From: Bacteroidales bacterium
Lineage (GTDB): Bacteria > Bacteroidota > Bacteroidia > Bacteroidales > VadinHA17
Length of the DNA: 13,648 nucleotides
Assembly: GCA_013314865.1 (NCBI GenBank)
Contig: JABUEV010000015.1
Span: forward strand, 1-13,648
Direction: 5' to 3'
In this document: positions 1 through 7,116 of the stretch, in pieces
How the letters are laid out: every line of letters begins with the position of its first letter
How positions within the stretch are numbered: position 1 is the stretch's first letter
Notes under the pieces: generated by a model
The model's database searches: none
Seen by the model: the letters and a program-made list of their open reading frames with translations, nothing else
Told to the model about the DNA's origin: nothing
Translations under genes and position numbers: made by a program

Positions 1-2124
1 CACGGCAAGATGGTGGAACGTGCCGGACCTGGAGGTGAAGGAGATGTAATTGATCATTTCTCAGGCAAAGCTGTTTCAGGGTATCTGAATCATTTCAGTA
101 AAGCTTTTGAAAACTACAAAACCGATTACCTCAGAGGCTTCTTTAACGACTCCTATGAGGTTGATGATGCATCAGGGCAGGCGGACTGGACCGACGACCT
201 CTTTTATGAGTTTTATGTCAGGCGGGGTTATGACCTCAGGAATCATCTGCCGGCTCTTTTCCAGAAAGATGAACCGGACAAAAACAAAAGGGTGCTTTCT
301 GATTACAGACAAACGATCTCCGATCTTCTGCTTGAAAGATTTACTGCCACATGGACTTCCTGGGCTCACAGGCAGGGCAAAACTACCCGCAATCAGGCCC
401 ACGGTTCTCCGGGAAATATTCTTGACCTTTACGCTGCAAGCGATATACCCGAGACTGAGGGCAGTGAGATAACCCGGTTCAGGTTTGCCTCATCAGCAGC
501 TAACGTTACAGGGAAACCACTGGTATCATGCGAGGCTGCCACCTGGCTGAATGAACATTTCCTGTCATCCCTCTCAGATGTAAAAAAAGTTCTCGACCTT
601 TTCTTCCTTTCAGGCATAAACCATGTTCTCTATCACGGAACCTGTTTCTCACCGGAGAATGAACCATGGCCCGGATTCCTTTTTTATGCCGCGACAGAAT
701 TCACTCCTTCAAATCCTCTGTGGAACGATTTTTCTCAATTGAACAATTACGTGGCAAGAGTCCAGTCATTTCTCCAGAAAGGCTGGCCTGACAATGAAAT
801 TATTATTTATTATCCTGTATTTGACAGGTTTGCCGAATACGGCCGGGGAATGCTTGAGCATTTTGATGCCCTCAGCCCTGCATTTAACGATACCCGCTTC
901 AAAGATGCAACGGAAATGATGATTAGAAAAGGATATGCTTTTGATTATATTTCCGACCTGCAGTTATCAAATACTGAAGCTTATAACGGGTTGCTCGAAA
1001 CGGAAGGAAACTCATACAGGACACTTATTGTACCGCAATGTAAATATATCCCGCTCGAAACCTTCTGGCAAATCCTTAACCTGGCAAAAGAAGGTGCATA
1101 TATTATTTTTTACGGAGAAATGCCTGAAAATGTTTCAGGTTTTGCCAATCTTGATGAAAGAAATGAAGTATTTTCCAGGCTCAGGGAGAGCATTAAATTC
1201 ACAAACTCTGGCAATATAATGCGTGCAACCTTTGGTGAGGGGACAATCCTTCTCGGGAATGATCTTGACGCATTGCTCTCATATGCCCGAATACGGCGGG
1301 AAGCAATGACAGACTATGGCATAATGTTTACAAGAAGGGGAAACGATTCGGGCACCACTTATTTCGTCTCAAACCAGGGTGAAAAACAATATGACGGATG
1401 GCTTCCCCTAAGTGTAAATGCCTCCACTACAGCCTTTTTCAATCCCTGCAACGGTCAGTTTGGAACTGCAAAAACCAGGTCTGATAAAACAGGTAAAACT
1501 GAAGTATATCTGCGCCTGGCACCTGGAGAAACAATGATAATTGACGCTTATAACAGGAACATTGCAGGTAAGCCTTATCTTTTTTATGACAAGCTCAGCC
1601 CGGGCATTGAAATAAAAGGGAGCTGGAAGATTGAGTTTACCAGCGGAGGGCCTGTTCTTCCATCTCCGGCTCAAACCGACAGACTTGTCTCATGGACTCT
1701 TCTTGGAGGTGAGGATGTAAAGAATTTTTCAGGCACTGCAGTTTACAGCATAAGGTTTGAAAGGCCGTCAGGCAAAGCTGACGGTTGGTTGCTGAATCTG
1801 GGCAGGGTGTGTGAAAGCGCACGTGTATCGCTTAACGGTGAAGAAATCGCTGTGCTGATAGGTCCGGATTTCACTCTGATGATTGACAGGAAAAAACTGA
1901 AGGCAGAAAATCTTCTTGAAATAAAAGTCTCAAATCTGATGGCAAACCGGATTGCGTGGATGGACAGGAACAATATCGAATGGAAGAAGTTTTACAATGT
2001 CAACATGGCAGCAAGGATGAAACAGAACAGCAGGAACGGTGTTTTCGATGCTTCATCCTGGGAGCCGAGGGAATCGGGTCTGCTTGGGCCGGTGACTCTG
2101 ACTCCTGTGAAAATAATGAAGTAG
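1..2124 (+). CDS. GH106-type alpha-L-rhamnosidase, 5'-truncated by window edge
   Basis: This is the C-terminal part of a large secreted glycosidase. The frame is open from base 1 (codons CAC GGC AAG before the ATG at 10), so that ATG is probably internal. Residues are numbered from that Met. The GH106 pattern is clear: APGGEG-like residues 5-11, FFNDSYE (44-50), WTDDLFYEF then RRGYDLRNHLPALF (60-84), NQAHGSPG (128-135), KPLVSCEAATW (169-179), GINHVLYHGT (202-211) and WPGFLFYA (220-227). By motif position Glu50 and Glu175 are the candidate catalytic carboxylates. A beta-sandwich, sugar-binding-like domain lies at about 573-704. The family inverts configuration and removes terminal alpha-L-rhamnose from pectic or arabinogalactan chains; the exact linkage cannot be told here. 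The signal peptide and barrel start lie outside the window. The 8-bp repeat array begins 6 bp after the stop. Confidence 0.9.
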   Translation, partial: HGKMVERAGPGGEGDVIDHFSGKAVSGYLNHFSKAFENYKTDYLRGFFNDSYEVDDASGQADWTDDLFYEFYVRRGYDLRNHLPALFQKDEPDKNKRVLSDYRQTISDLLLERFTATWTSWAHRQGKTTRNQAHGSPGNILDLYAASDIPETEGSEITRFRFASSAANVTGKPLVSCEAATWLNEHFLSSLSDVKKVLDLFFLSGINHVLYHGTCFSPENEPWPGFLFYAATEFTPSNPLWNDFSQLNNYVARVQSFLQKGWPDNEIIIYYPVFDRFAEYGRGMLEHFDALSPAFNDTRFKDATEMMIRKGYAFDYISDLQLSNTEAYNGLLETEGNSYRTLIVPQCKYIPLETFWQILNLAKEGAYIIFYGEMPENVSGFANLDERNEVFSRLRESIKFTNSGNIMRATFGEGTILLGNDLDALLSYARIRREAMTDYGIMFTRRGNDSGTTYFVSNQGEKQYDGWLPLSVNASTTAFFNPCNGQFGTAKTRSDKTGKTEVYLRLAPGETMIIDAYNRNIAGKPYLFYDKLSPGIEIKGSWKIEFTSGGPVLPSPAQTDRLVSWTLLGGEDVKNFSGTAVYSIRFERPSGKADGWLLNLGRVCESARVSLNGEEIAVLIGPDFTLMIDRKKLKAENLLEIKVSNLMANRIAWMDRNNIEWKKFYNVNMAARMKQNSRNGVFDASSWEPRESGLLGPVTLTPVKIMK

Positions 2125-2312
2125 TTGGAGGGACTGAGGGACTGAGAGACGAAGGGACGAAGAGACGAAGGGACTGAGAGACGAAGGGACGAAGAGACGA
2201 AGGGACTGAGAGACGAAGGGACTGAGAGACTGAGGGACGTAAGGACTGAGGGATGGTTTTTATGATTTTGAATAAATAAGAATGAATTCAATTTACCAAT
2301 AAAGAAATTAAG
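2125..2312. other. Intergenic GH106-GH5 spacer
   Basis: The spacer is mostly the 8-bp array. After it comes about 62 bp of AT-rich DNA with TGATTTTG (2263-2270), one mismatch from TAnnTTTG, as the only promoter-like element before GH5. No hairpin followed by a T-tract is seen. Confidence 0.5.
2131..2250. repeat. 15-unit, 8-bp tandem repeat array (RGACKRAG)
   Basis: Fifteen consecutive 8-bp units lie in perfect register between the GH106 stop and the GH5 gene. The three main unit types are AGACGAAG (A), GGACGAAG (B) and GGACTGAG (C). Their order is C C A B A C A B A C A C, then AGACTGAG, GGACGTAA and C. This gives a higher-order 32-bp repeat ABAC, present twice without mismatch (2147-2178 and 2179-2210). 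The strand is strongly purine-rich. The array is non-coding: the minus-strand reading frame across it is only a low-complexity Ser/Leu/Pro run. Its function is unknown; slipped-strand copy-number change is a reasonable inference. Confidence 0.95.
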
Positions 2313-3476
2313 ATGAAGAAACAGAAATTAAACCGGCGTATTTTTCTGAAAGATACACTTCTTGCTTCTGCAGGGTTAGTATTGGCGCAGAAAGGCATCT
2401 CAGCTCCCCAAAAAGCAAAAAACAGACTGCCTCGCTGGAAAGGATTTAACCTGCTGGATTTCTTTTCAGCTGTTCCTCCGCGAAATTCTTCATCCAGCAA
2501 AACCACTGAAGATGACCTTAAATGGATGTCAGACTGGGGATTCGACTTTGTAAGGATACCGATGGCCTACCCAAGGTATCTGTCTTTTGACCGGTCGCGT
2601 GACATCATGAAAGATGAGGTGTGCAACTTTGATGAAAAAGTTCTGGAAGAGGTTGACAATCTGATTTTCATGGCCAACAAACATGGTCTTCATGTCAGTC
2701 TTAACCTGCACCGGGGACCGGGTTATTGTATAAATGCAGGATTTCATGAACCATTCAATTTATGGAAAGACGATGAAGCACAGGAAGCTTTTTACACTCA
2801 CTGGAACATGTGGGCTAAAAGATACAGGAATATCCCGTCTGACAAGCTTAGCTTTGACCTGCTTAACGAACCTGCATATATTGAAGATATGAATGATCAA
2901 TACTCAAGAAAGAGTGCTGTTCCGGGGGACATATACCGCAAGGTCGCTAAGGGTGCCGCAGAAGCTATCAGGAAGGAGTATCCCGGACGGCTGATTATAG
3001 CTGACGGTAACAATGTGGGCAATGAAGTGATACCTGAGATATTTGACCTCGATATTGCTCAAAGCTGCAGAGGCTATTATCCTCATTATGTATCGCATTA
3101 CCAGGCCTCATGGGTCTGGAAGGATCCTTCGCAGGCCCCGGTTCCTGTATGGCCAGGAACCATTGACGGCAAATATTTCAGCAGAAAGAATCTTGAAGAG
3201 CTTTACAGGCCATGGATAGAAATTATTGACAAAGGAGTCGGTGTTCACTGCGGTGAATGCGGCTGTTACAACAAGACCCCACACAATGTGTTCCTTGCAT
3301 GGTTTGAAGATATAATCTCAATACTTACCCGGAATGGAATTGGATATGCACTCTGGAACTTCAGAGGCGATTTCGGCATACTGGATTCGCGGCGTGAAGA
3401 TGTGGATTACACCGACTGGTACGGCCATAAACTCGACAGCAAACTTCTTGAAATGCTCAAAAAATACAATAGCTGA
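2313..3476 (+). CDS. GH5-family glycoside hydrolase with Tat signal
   Basis: A 387-aa retaining glycosidase of the cellulase-like (alpha/beta)8 barrel family GH5. The N-terminus has a twin-arginine motif, NRRIFLK (7-13), followed by a hydrophobic stretch to about residue 31, so it is probably exported folded by Tat. Barrel landmarks are FVRIPMAYP (79-87), HVSLNLHRGPGY (127-138), FDLLNEP (181-187) with Glu186 as acid/base, VHCGECG (311-317) with Glu315 as nucleophile, and YALWNFRGDFG (345-355). Both catalytic glutamates are present, so the enzyme looks active. The length fits a single catalytic domain without a binding module. The substrate (beta-glucan, mannan or another beta-linked chain) cannot be told from the motifs. 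It lies 188 bp after the GH106 gene, is separated from it by the 8-bp repeats, and faces the serine hydrolase gene. The ATG at 2313 gives an intact signal peptide. Confidence 0.88.
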   Translation: MKKQKLNRRIFLKDTLLASAGLVLAQKGISAPQKAKNRLPRWKGFNLLDFFSAVPPRNSSSSKTTEDDLKWMSDWGFDFVRIPMAYPRYLSFDRSRDIMKDEVCNFDEKVLEEVDNLIFMANKHGLHVSLNLHRGPGYCINAGFHEPFNLWKDDEAQEAFYTHWNMWAKRYRNIPSDKLSFDLLNEPAYIEDMNDQYSRKSAVPGDIYRKVAKGAAEAIRKEYPGRLIIADGNNVGNEVIPEIFDLDIAQSCRGYYPHYVSHYQASWVWKDPSQAPVPVWPGTIDGKYFSRKNLEELYRPWIEIIDKGVGVHCGECGCYNKTPHNVFLAWFEDIISILTRNGIGYALWNFRGDFGILDSRREDVDYTDWYGHKLDSKLLEMLKKYNS

Positions 3477-3489
3477 ACAGAGTATGGTC

Positions 3490-3552
3490 AACCCTAAAAT
3501 ATAAACATTAAACCCTAAACCTTAAACACGAAACCCGAAACCCGTAACCCTA
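3490..3552. repeat. Nine-unit, 7-bp telomere-like tandem array (AACCCTA)
   Basis: Nine 7-bp units run in register without a break: AACCCTA, AAATATA, AACATTA, AACCCTA, AACCTTA, AACACGA, AACCCGA, AACCCGT, AACCCTA. Three are exact consensus copies and the rest are diverged. The array fills most of the gap between the convergent GH5 and serine hydrolase genes. The last three bases (3550-3552) are the stop codon of the minus-strand gene. The unit resembles a plant telomere repeat by sequence only. There is no hairpin or T-tract, so it is not an obvious intrinsic terminator. Function unknown. Confidence 0.9.
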
Positions 3553-4812
3553 ATCATCCAGTGCCTGGTATACCATGGCCTTGAATTTCCGTTCAATCTC
3601 ATTATGGCTCAGAGGCACCTGCTGCATAAAAAGAAGGCATACAAGTCTTTCCTTCGGATCTGCCCAGTAGGTTGTACCAAAATAGCCTCCCCATGAAAAG
3701 GAACCTTCAGTAATTCCCAGTTCAGCCTGGCCTTCCCGGGTCGTAATCTGAAATCCAAGCCCGAACTTGTCGCGGCCAAGATTAAGATCCCCTATCTGGT
3801 TGGAAGTTATGAGTTCTACTGTTCTCCTTGAAAGGATTCTCTTTCCGTTATACTCGCCGTTGTTAAGAAGCATCTGCAGGAATGCGGCATAATCCTTTGC
3901 TGTGGAACTCAGGCCGGCGCCGCCTGAAAAATAAATGCCTTTCGTCAGAGGATAATTCACCAGATCCTGCGGCATGGTAACAGCCTTCCTTTCAGCATTC
4001 TCAGTATTCACATCAACAAGTCTGTCATGTTTGTCCTCCGGCAGGTAAAACCATGTATCATTCATACCAAGAGGATCAAGCACTCTTTTCCTGAGAAACT
4101 GGTCAAGCGGCTCTCCCGAGATTACTTCTATCAGATACCCAATAACATCCACATTAAGTCCGTATGTAAACCTTTCACCCGGATGGTGGGCAAGAGGCAG
4201 TTTTGCCAGAATCTTTATGTCATCTCCTATTCTGATCTTGTCTCCTCCGAAGCCCCCTGTAATTCCGGCTTTGGCATACAATGCTCTCATGACAGGAGAA
4301 CCTATGCCGGCATAGTCAATACCAGAAGTATGTGTGAAAAGGTCCCTGATTGTTATCTCACGGCGCGCGGGAATAGTTGTATAAGATGAGTCCTTTTCAT
4401 TAAACTTGTCAAGGACCTGCGGATTTGCAAATTCCGGTATGTATTTCGAAACAGGGTCGTCAAGCAGGAATTTGCCTTCCTCAAAGAGAGTCATGGCGGC
4501 AATACTTACTATTGCCTTTGTCTGTGATGCAATTCTGAATATATTATCGGTTTTCATCGGCAATTGGCTCTCAATATCACTGACACCGAAAGCCCTGTTA
4601 TAGATTATCCTGCCATCACGGGCAATAAATCCTACCGCACCTGCTACCCATCCGCTGTCGATGGTTTCCTGAATCATTCTGTCAATCCGTTCAAGTCTGT
4701 CGGATGATACATTTACCGATTCCGGAGTTGCCACACGCAGTGTGTCATTTTCAGAACATGAAACCAGTGCTAAAAGCACAAATGTCAACTGAAGGAAGAG
4801 AATTTTTTTCAT
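3550..4812 (-). CDS. Beta-lactamase-fold serine hydrolase (class C / EstB-like lipoprotein)
   Basis: A 420-aa member of the Beta-lactamase (PF00144) family, which includes esterases, D-aminopeptidases and class C enzymes. The N-terminus is a lipoprotein signal with lipobox LVSC and lipidated Cys19, which suggests an envelope location. The active-site set is visible: SQTK at 96-99 (Ser96 nucleophile, Lys99), Tyr217 in FTYGLN (215-220) in place of the YxN motif, and WGG at 374-376, the form seen in EstB-type esterases instead of the KTG of penicillin-binding enzymes. LFTHTSG (158-164) and DPLGMNDTWF (246-255) are further family landmarks. In this setting a carbohydrate esterase role, such as deacylating a glycan, is an inference and not shown. 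It starts only 6 bp after the GH105 stop, so the two are almost certainly cotranscribed. It is not evidence of antibiotic resistance. Confidence 0.88.
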   Translation of the reverse strand: MKKILFLQLTFVLLALVSCSENDTLRVATPESVNVSSDRLERIDRMIQETIDSGWVAGAVGFIARDGRIIYNRAFGVSDIESQLPMKTDNIFRIASQTKAIVSIAAMTLFEEGKFLLDDPVSKYIPEFANPQVLDKFNEKDSSYTTIPARREITIRDLFTHTSGIDYAGIGSPVMRALYAKAGITGGFGGDKIRIGDDIKILAKLPLAHHPGERFTYGLNVDVIGYLIEVISGEPLDQFLRKRVLDPLGMNDTWFYLPEDKHDRLVDVNTENAERKAVTMPQDLVNYPLTKGIYFSGGAGLSSTAKDYAAFLQMLLNNGEYNGKRILSRRTVELITSNQIGDLNLGRDKFGLGFQITTREGQAELGITEGSFSWGGYFGTTYWADPKERLVCLLFMQQVPLSHNEIERKFKAMVYQALDD

Positions 4813-4818
4813 ATCTGG

Positions 4819-5988
4819 TTATTTTAATTTTGATTTCAGTTTGTACATTTCCGATCCCGCGAGAAGGAAGCATCCCAGGCCGAAATCCTCAAAATTCGGA
4901 ACAATATCATATCCGACAGGCTGGCTGTCTTTAGGTTCCTTCCCTGTACCCTGAACATATCCAAGGAAGCCGTTGGGATGGAGGCAATCATTGACAAGTG
5001 AATCCCAGGCTTTGTTTACAGCAGGAAGGTATCGCTTCTTTTTGAGAATTCCGTTATTAATTCCCCATGCCATACCGTATGTAAAAAGGGATGTTCCTGT
5101 AAGTTCTTTTCCTCCAAAATTTGAAGGATCATGAAGGCTGACATTCCAGAAGCCGTCTTCTCTCTGGCATTTAACCAGTGCATCTGCCATTTCTTTGAAT
5201 GTCCTTAGAAATTCTTTTCTGTAGGGACTGTTCTCAGGAAGGAATTCCATTGTTCTTACAAGCGCTGCAAAGACCCATCCGTTTCCTCTGGACCAGTAGC
5301 AGTCTTCTCCGTTAGGTTCCCTGTATGGGGGGACAAAGTCTTTGTCTCTCCACCACAAATGGTCATCAGGATTATAGAGGCCATTAGTACCGTGTCTGGT
5401 CTTGGTAAAAAGATACATTTCAAACATCCTGTCATAATACCGGTTATCCCTGAATACGTATCCTAGTCGTGCAAAAACAGGCATAGCCATCTGGAGTGCA
5501 TCAATCCAGTTCCAGTCATCAATCTTTTCGCTCTCAGTCATCAGATCGATGCAAGCTTTAATATCCCTAATCCTCTCCTTTTTCGTAGTATCCATCAGGT
5601 AAAGGTCAATATATGTCTGTCCGCAACACTGGTTATCAGCATTCCTGGTTTTAATGCCGTCGCGCAATCCCCATTTATGAAATTCTCCCCACCTGACTGC
5701 ATAATCGAGGTATGACGGATCAGGATTCAGTTTATAGAGTGCCATCAGACCCTCATAATATACGCTTCGGGTCCAGATATTGCTCGGCCGCTCACGTTCA
5801 GTGATGATAGTCTTGCCTACATCAGGCCATTTTTCCATAAAGTATTTATTGGCAATCACCATGGCCGACATGGTTTTATCCTTTGAGACAGTCTGTGAGG
5901 TCAAGGGGAATACACAAAAAAAAGCAATCAGAACAGTCAGTAAAAAACAGACCCTGGTTTCTGATCCGGCAGTTCTGGTTTCACTCAT
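4819..5988 (-). CDS. GH105 unsaturated rhamnogalacturonyl/glucuronyl hydrolase
   Basis: A GH88/GH105-type (alpha/alpha)6 barrel enzyme of about 389 aa. The family hydrates the double bond of 4,5-unsaturated uronic acids at the non-reducing end of oligosaccharides made by polysaccharide lyases, which releases the sugar. Numbering from the upstream TTG, the landmarks are the RSVYYEGLMALY helix (76-87), DDWNWIDALQMAMP (159-172) with Asp165 as catalytic acid/base candidate, CYWSRGNGWVFAAL (232-245), and C-terminal FEDFGLGCFLLAG. The N-terminus has a hydrophobic segment (about 16-31) followed by TSQ, so it is probably a Sec-exported periplasmic protein. The frame can be extended two codons to a TTG at 5994; I prefer the ATG at 5988. 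The downstream serine hydrolase is 6 bp away and the upstream DUF4350-like gene about 94 bp away, all on the same strand. The presence of GH105 implies a lyase elsewhere in the genome. Confidence 0.9.
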   Translation of the reverse strand: MSETRTAGSETRVCFLLTVLIAFFCVFPLTSQTVSKDKTMSAMVIANKYFMEKWPDVGKTIITERERPSNIWTRSVYYEGLMALYKLNPDPSYLDYAVRWGEFHKWGLRDGIKTRNADNQCCGQTYIDLYLMDTTKKERIRDIKACIDLMTESEKIDDWNWIDALQMAMPVFARLGYVFRDNRYYDRMFEMYLFTKTRHGTNGLYNPDDHLWWRDKDFVPPYREPNGEDCYWSRGNGWVFAALVRTMEFLPENSPYRKEFLRTFKEMADALVKCQREDGFWNVSLHDPSNFGGKELTGTSLFTYGMAWGINNGILKKKRYLPAVNKAWDSLVNDCLHPNGFLGYVQGTGKEPKDSQPVGYDIVPNFEDFGLGCFLLAGSEMYKLKSKLK

Positions 5989-6082
5989 ATACAACTTAAT
6001 GTTTACTGTTAAATCAGATTAATTCTTTAATAAAAATATTGTATAACAGGTATCTGACTTTTTGCTGATTACATTCCGGATG

Positions 6083-6877
6083 CTATTTCCGGGCCTTCTC
6101 AAGCAATAACCTTGTAAGGTTAACAGCCGCCTTTCGGTTCTCAAAGCTTTCAGGCAACCGGTCATGATCGATGTATTCGTTATATATCCACGGATCGCCA
6201 ATGGCCAGTACATAACCTTTTCCGCAGGCGGCTTCAGCCATAAGAATTTTGCCATTCTCGGTCAGCACCGGAAGTGCCTTCCCTGACAGGCTTATGTCGG
6301 AGACCTCCTTCAGATATATCTTTCTGACACCTTTGAAAAGGGGATGATCGGGCAGATTTGTGCATGCACCCATCTCCCATTCAGTTCCTGTAACCGGATG
6401 CAGGGTAACATGATTGAATCTCATCCCGAACTTGGCCATAAGCCGGTTAAGATGGGTGAATTCACAGTTGGGGGCATCGTTTGCCAGGACTGCCAGTACG
6501 CCTCCCTTCCTGACCCACCGGGTTATGGCCTTTATGTCCTGAGGAAGTATGTAGTTTGGTGTCTTGGATTCTGTTGTTGTATCAGGGTCAACAATGATGT
6601 AAATATCAATTCCTTTAAGCACTGAGGCAGATGGCCTTTCTATTGTTTTTATCACAGCACCTTCAGAGGTAAATATCTCACCCCACCTGGAATATCCGCT
6701 CCATTCAGTGTCGGTCCATAGATAATGATACAGCTGTCCGGTTTTCTGATTTGTTTCACGGTTGAACCAGTTATCGAGGCCCACTACAGTCTGAGCTGTT
6801 AAACCTTGCATATAAATAATTGCAGAAAGAAAAGCACCTGAAAAAAACAATTTTAAACCTGACCGTACTGTTCTCAT
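6083..6877 (-). CDS. Secreted DUF4350/GATase-like protein of unknown function
   Basis: A 264-aa protein starting at the ATG at 6877, with a Sec signal peptide ending near LTAQ (26-29). The frame stays open to a TTG at 6943, but that start would lie upstream of the promoter-like element at 6896-6927 and would bury the signal peptide, so it is rejected. The mature part looks like an alpha/beta domain of the class I glutamine-amidotransferase-like fold: IDIYIIVDPDT (90-100), WVRKGGVLAVLAND (121-134) and a C-terminal block GKGYVLAIGDPWIYNEYID (219-237). I see no convincing Cys-His-Glu triad: Cys138 in APNCEF does not sit in the usual nucleophile-elbow pattern. Proteins of this kind occur beside GH105 enzymes or fused to them, which suggests a structural or sugar-binding role. 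That role is an inference. It is the first gene of the minus-strand unit. Confidence 0.72.
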   Translation of the reverse strand: MRTVRSGLKLFFSGAFLSAIIYMQGLTAQTVVGLDNWFNRETNQKTGQLYHYLWTDTEWSGYSRWGEIFTSEGAVIKTIERPSASVLKGIDIYIIVDPDTTTESKTPNYILPQDIKAITRWVRKGGVLAVLANDAPNCEFTHLNRLMAKFGMRFNHVTLHPVTGTEWEMGACTNLPDHPLFKGVRKIYLKEVSDISLSGKALPVLTENGKILMAEAACGKGYVLAIGDPWIYNEYIDHDRLPESFENRKAAVNLTRLLLEKARK

Positions 6878-6895
6878 AAGTTTCAATTTTATCTT

Positions 6896-6927
6896 CAAAT
6901 ATAAAAACCCTGATGATGAATAGCAAT
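6896..6927 (-). promoter_or_regulatory. Candidate Bacteroidota promoter for the minus-strand GH105 unit
   Basis: Read on the minus strand this is ATTG, a 20-nt spacer, then TATATTTG. It fits the Bacteroidota pattern TTTG-N19-21-TAnnTTTG with a single mismatch, in the -33 box. The -7 box (6896-6903) ends 18 nt before the ATG at 6877, which leaves a short leader. The fit supports that ATG over the upstream TTG. Such matches occur by chance in AT-rich DNA, so it is a prediction. Confidence 0.55.
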
Positions 6928-7082
6928 TAATTCTACAACTCAATATTCCGAAAAAATGATGTCATTTCTACGTAACTTAATTATTCAGCAAGCTGATGTG
7001 ATTCCGGCACTCTTTCGATCGAAATAGCTTTCTGCAATCAACTGCATTTAAGCTCGAAATCCTTCTGAATCATTTTTTTCAA

Positions 7083-7090
7083 TAAATTTG
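7083..7090 (+). promoter_or_regulatory. Candidate -7 promoter element for the GH43 gene
   Basis: TAAATTTG matches the Bacteroidota -7 consensus TAnnTTTG exactly and lies 26 nt before the ATG at 7117, giving a plausible short leader. No good TTTG -33 box is found 19-21 nt upstream, so support is partial. Confidence 0.42.
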
Positions 7091-7116
7091 AATTTACGAA
7101 AAGCGATAACACAAAG

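Larger units (their letters stand above)
6878..7116. promoter_or_regulatory. Divergent control region with two dyad symmetries
   Basis: This non-coding, AT-rich interval separates the divergent DUF4350-like and GH43 genes. It holds a promoter-like element for each side, plus two short dyads: AAATGA-TG-TCATTT at 6954-6967 and the perfect 12-bp palindrome TTTCGATCGAAA at 7013-7024. The heptamer TCGAAAT, which is one arm of the palindrome plus one base, recurs at 7054-7060, 35 bp after its first copy at 7019-7025. These could be operator sites for a shared regulator. No regulator gene is present in the window. Confidence 0.45.

Noticed and set aside
1992..2291. Minus-strand reading frame rich in Ser, Leu and Pro across the 8-bp repeat
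   Set aside because: It is only the translation of the tandem array plus the antisense of the GH106 end. It has no domain, signal or ribosome-binding context.
3490..3552. CRISPR array or true telomere at the heptamer repeat
   Set aside because: Units are 7 bp with no spacers, and genes continue on both sides, so it is neither a CRISPR array nor a replicon end.
3550..4812. Antibiotic-resistance beta-lactamase
   Set aside because: The third motif is WGG, not KTG, and the glycan-operon context favours an esterase or peptidase-like member of the family.
5989..5994. TTG start of the GH105 gene two codons upstream
   Set aside because: The ATG at 5988 is conventional, costs only two residues and leaves the signal peptide intact. 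Translation could still begin at TTG.
6076..6092. CCGGA/TCCGG hairpin overlapping the stop of the DUF4350-like gene
   Set aside because: A 5-bp stem without a following U-tract is likely to occur by chance. It could at most weakly affect readthrough into GH105.
6878..6943. N-terminal extension of the DUF4350-like protein to a TTG at 6943
   Set aside because: It would place the start upstream of the promoter-like element and put 22 polar residues before a good signal peptide.
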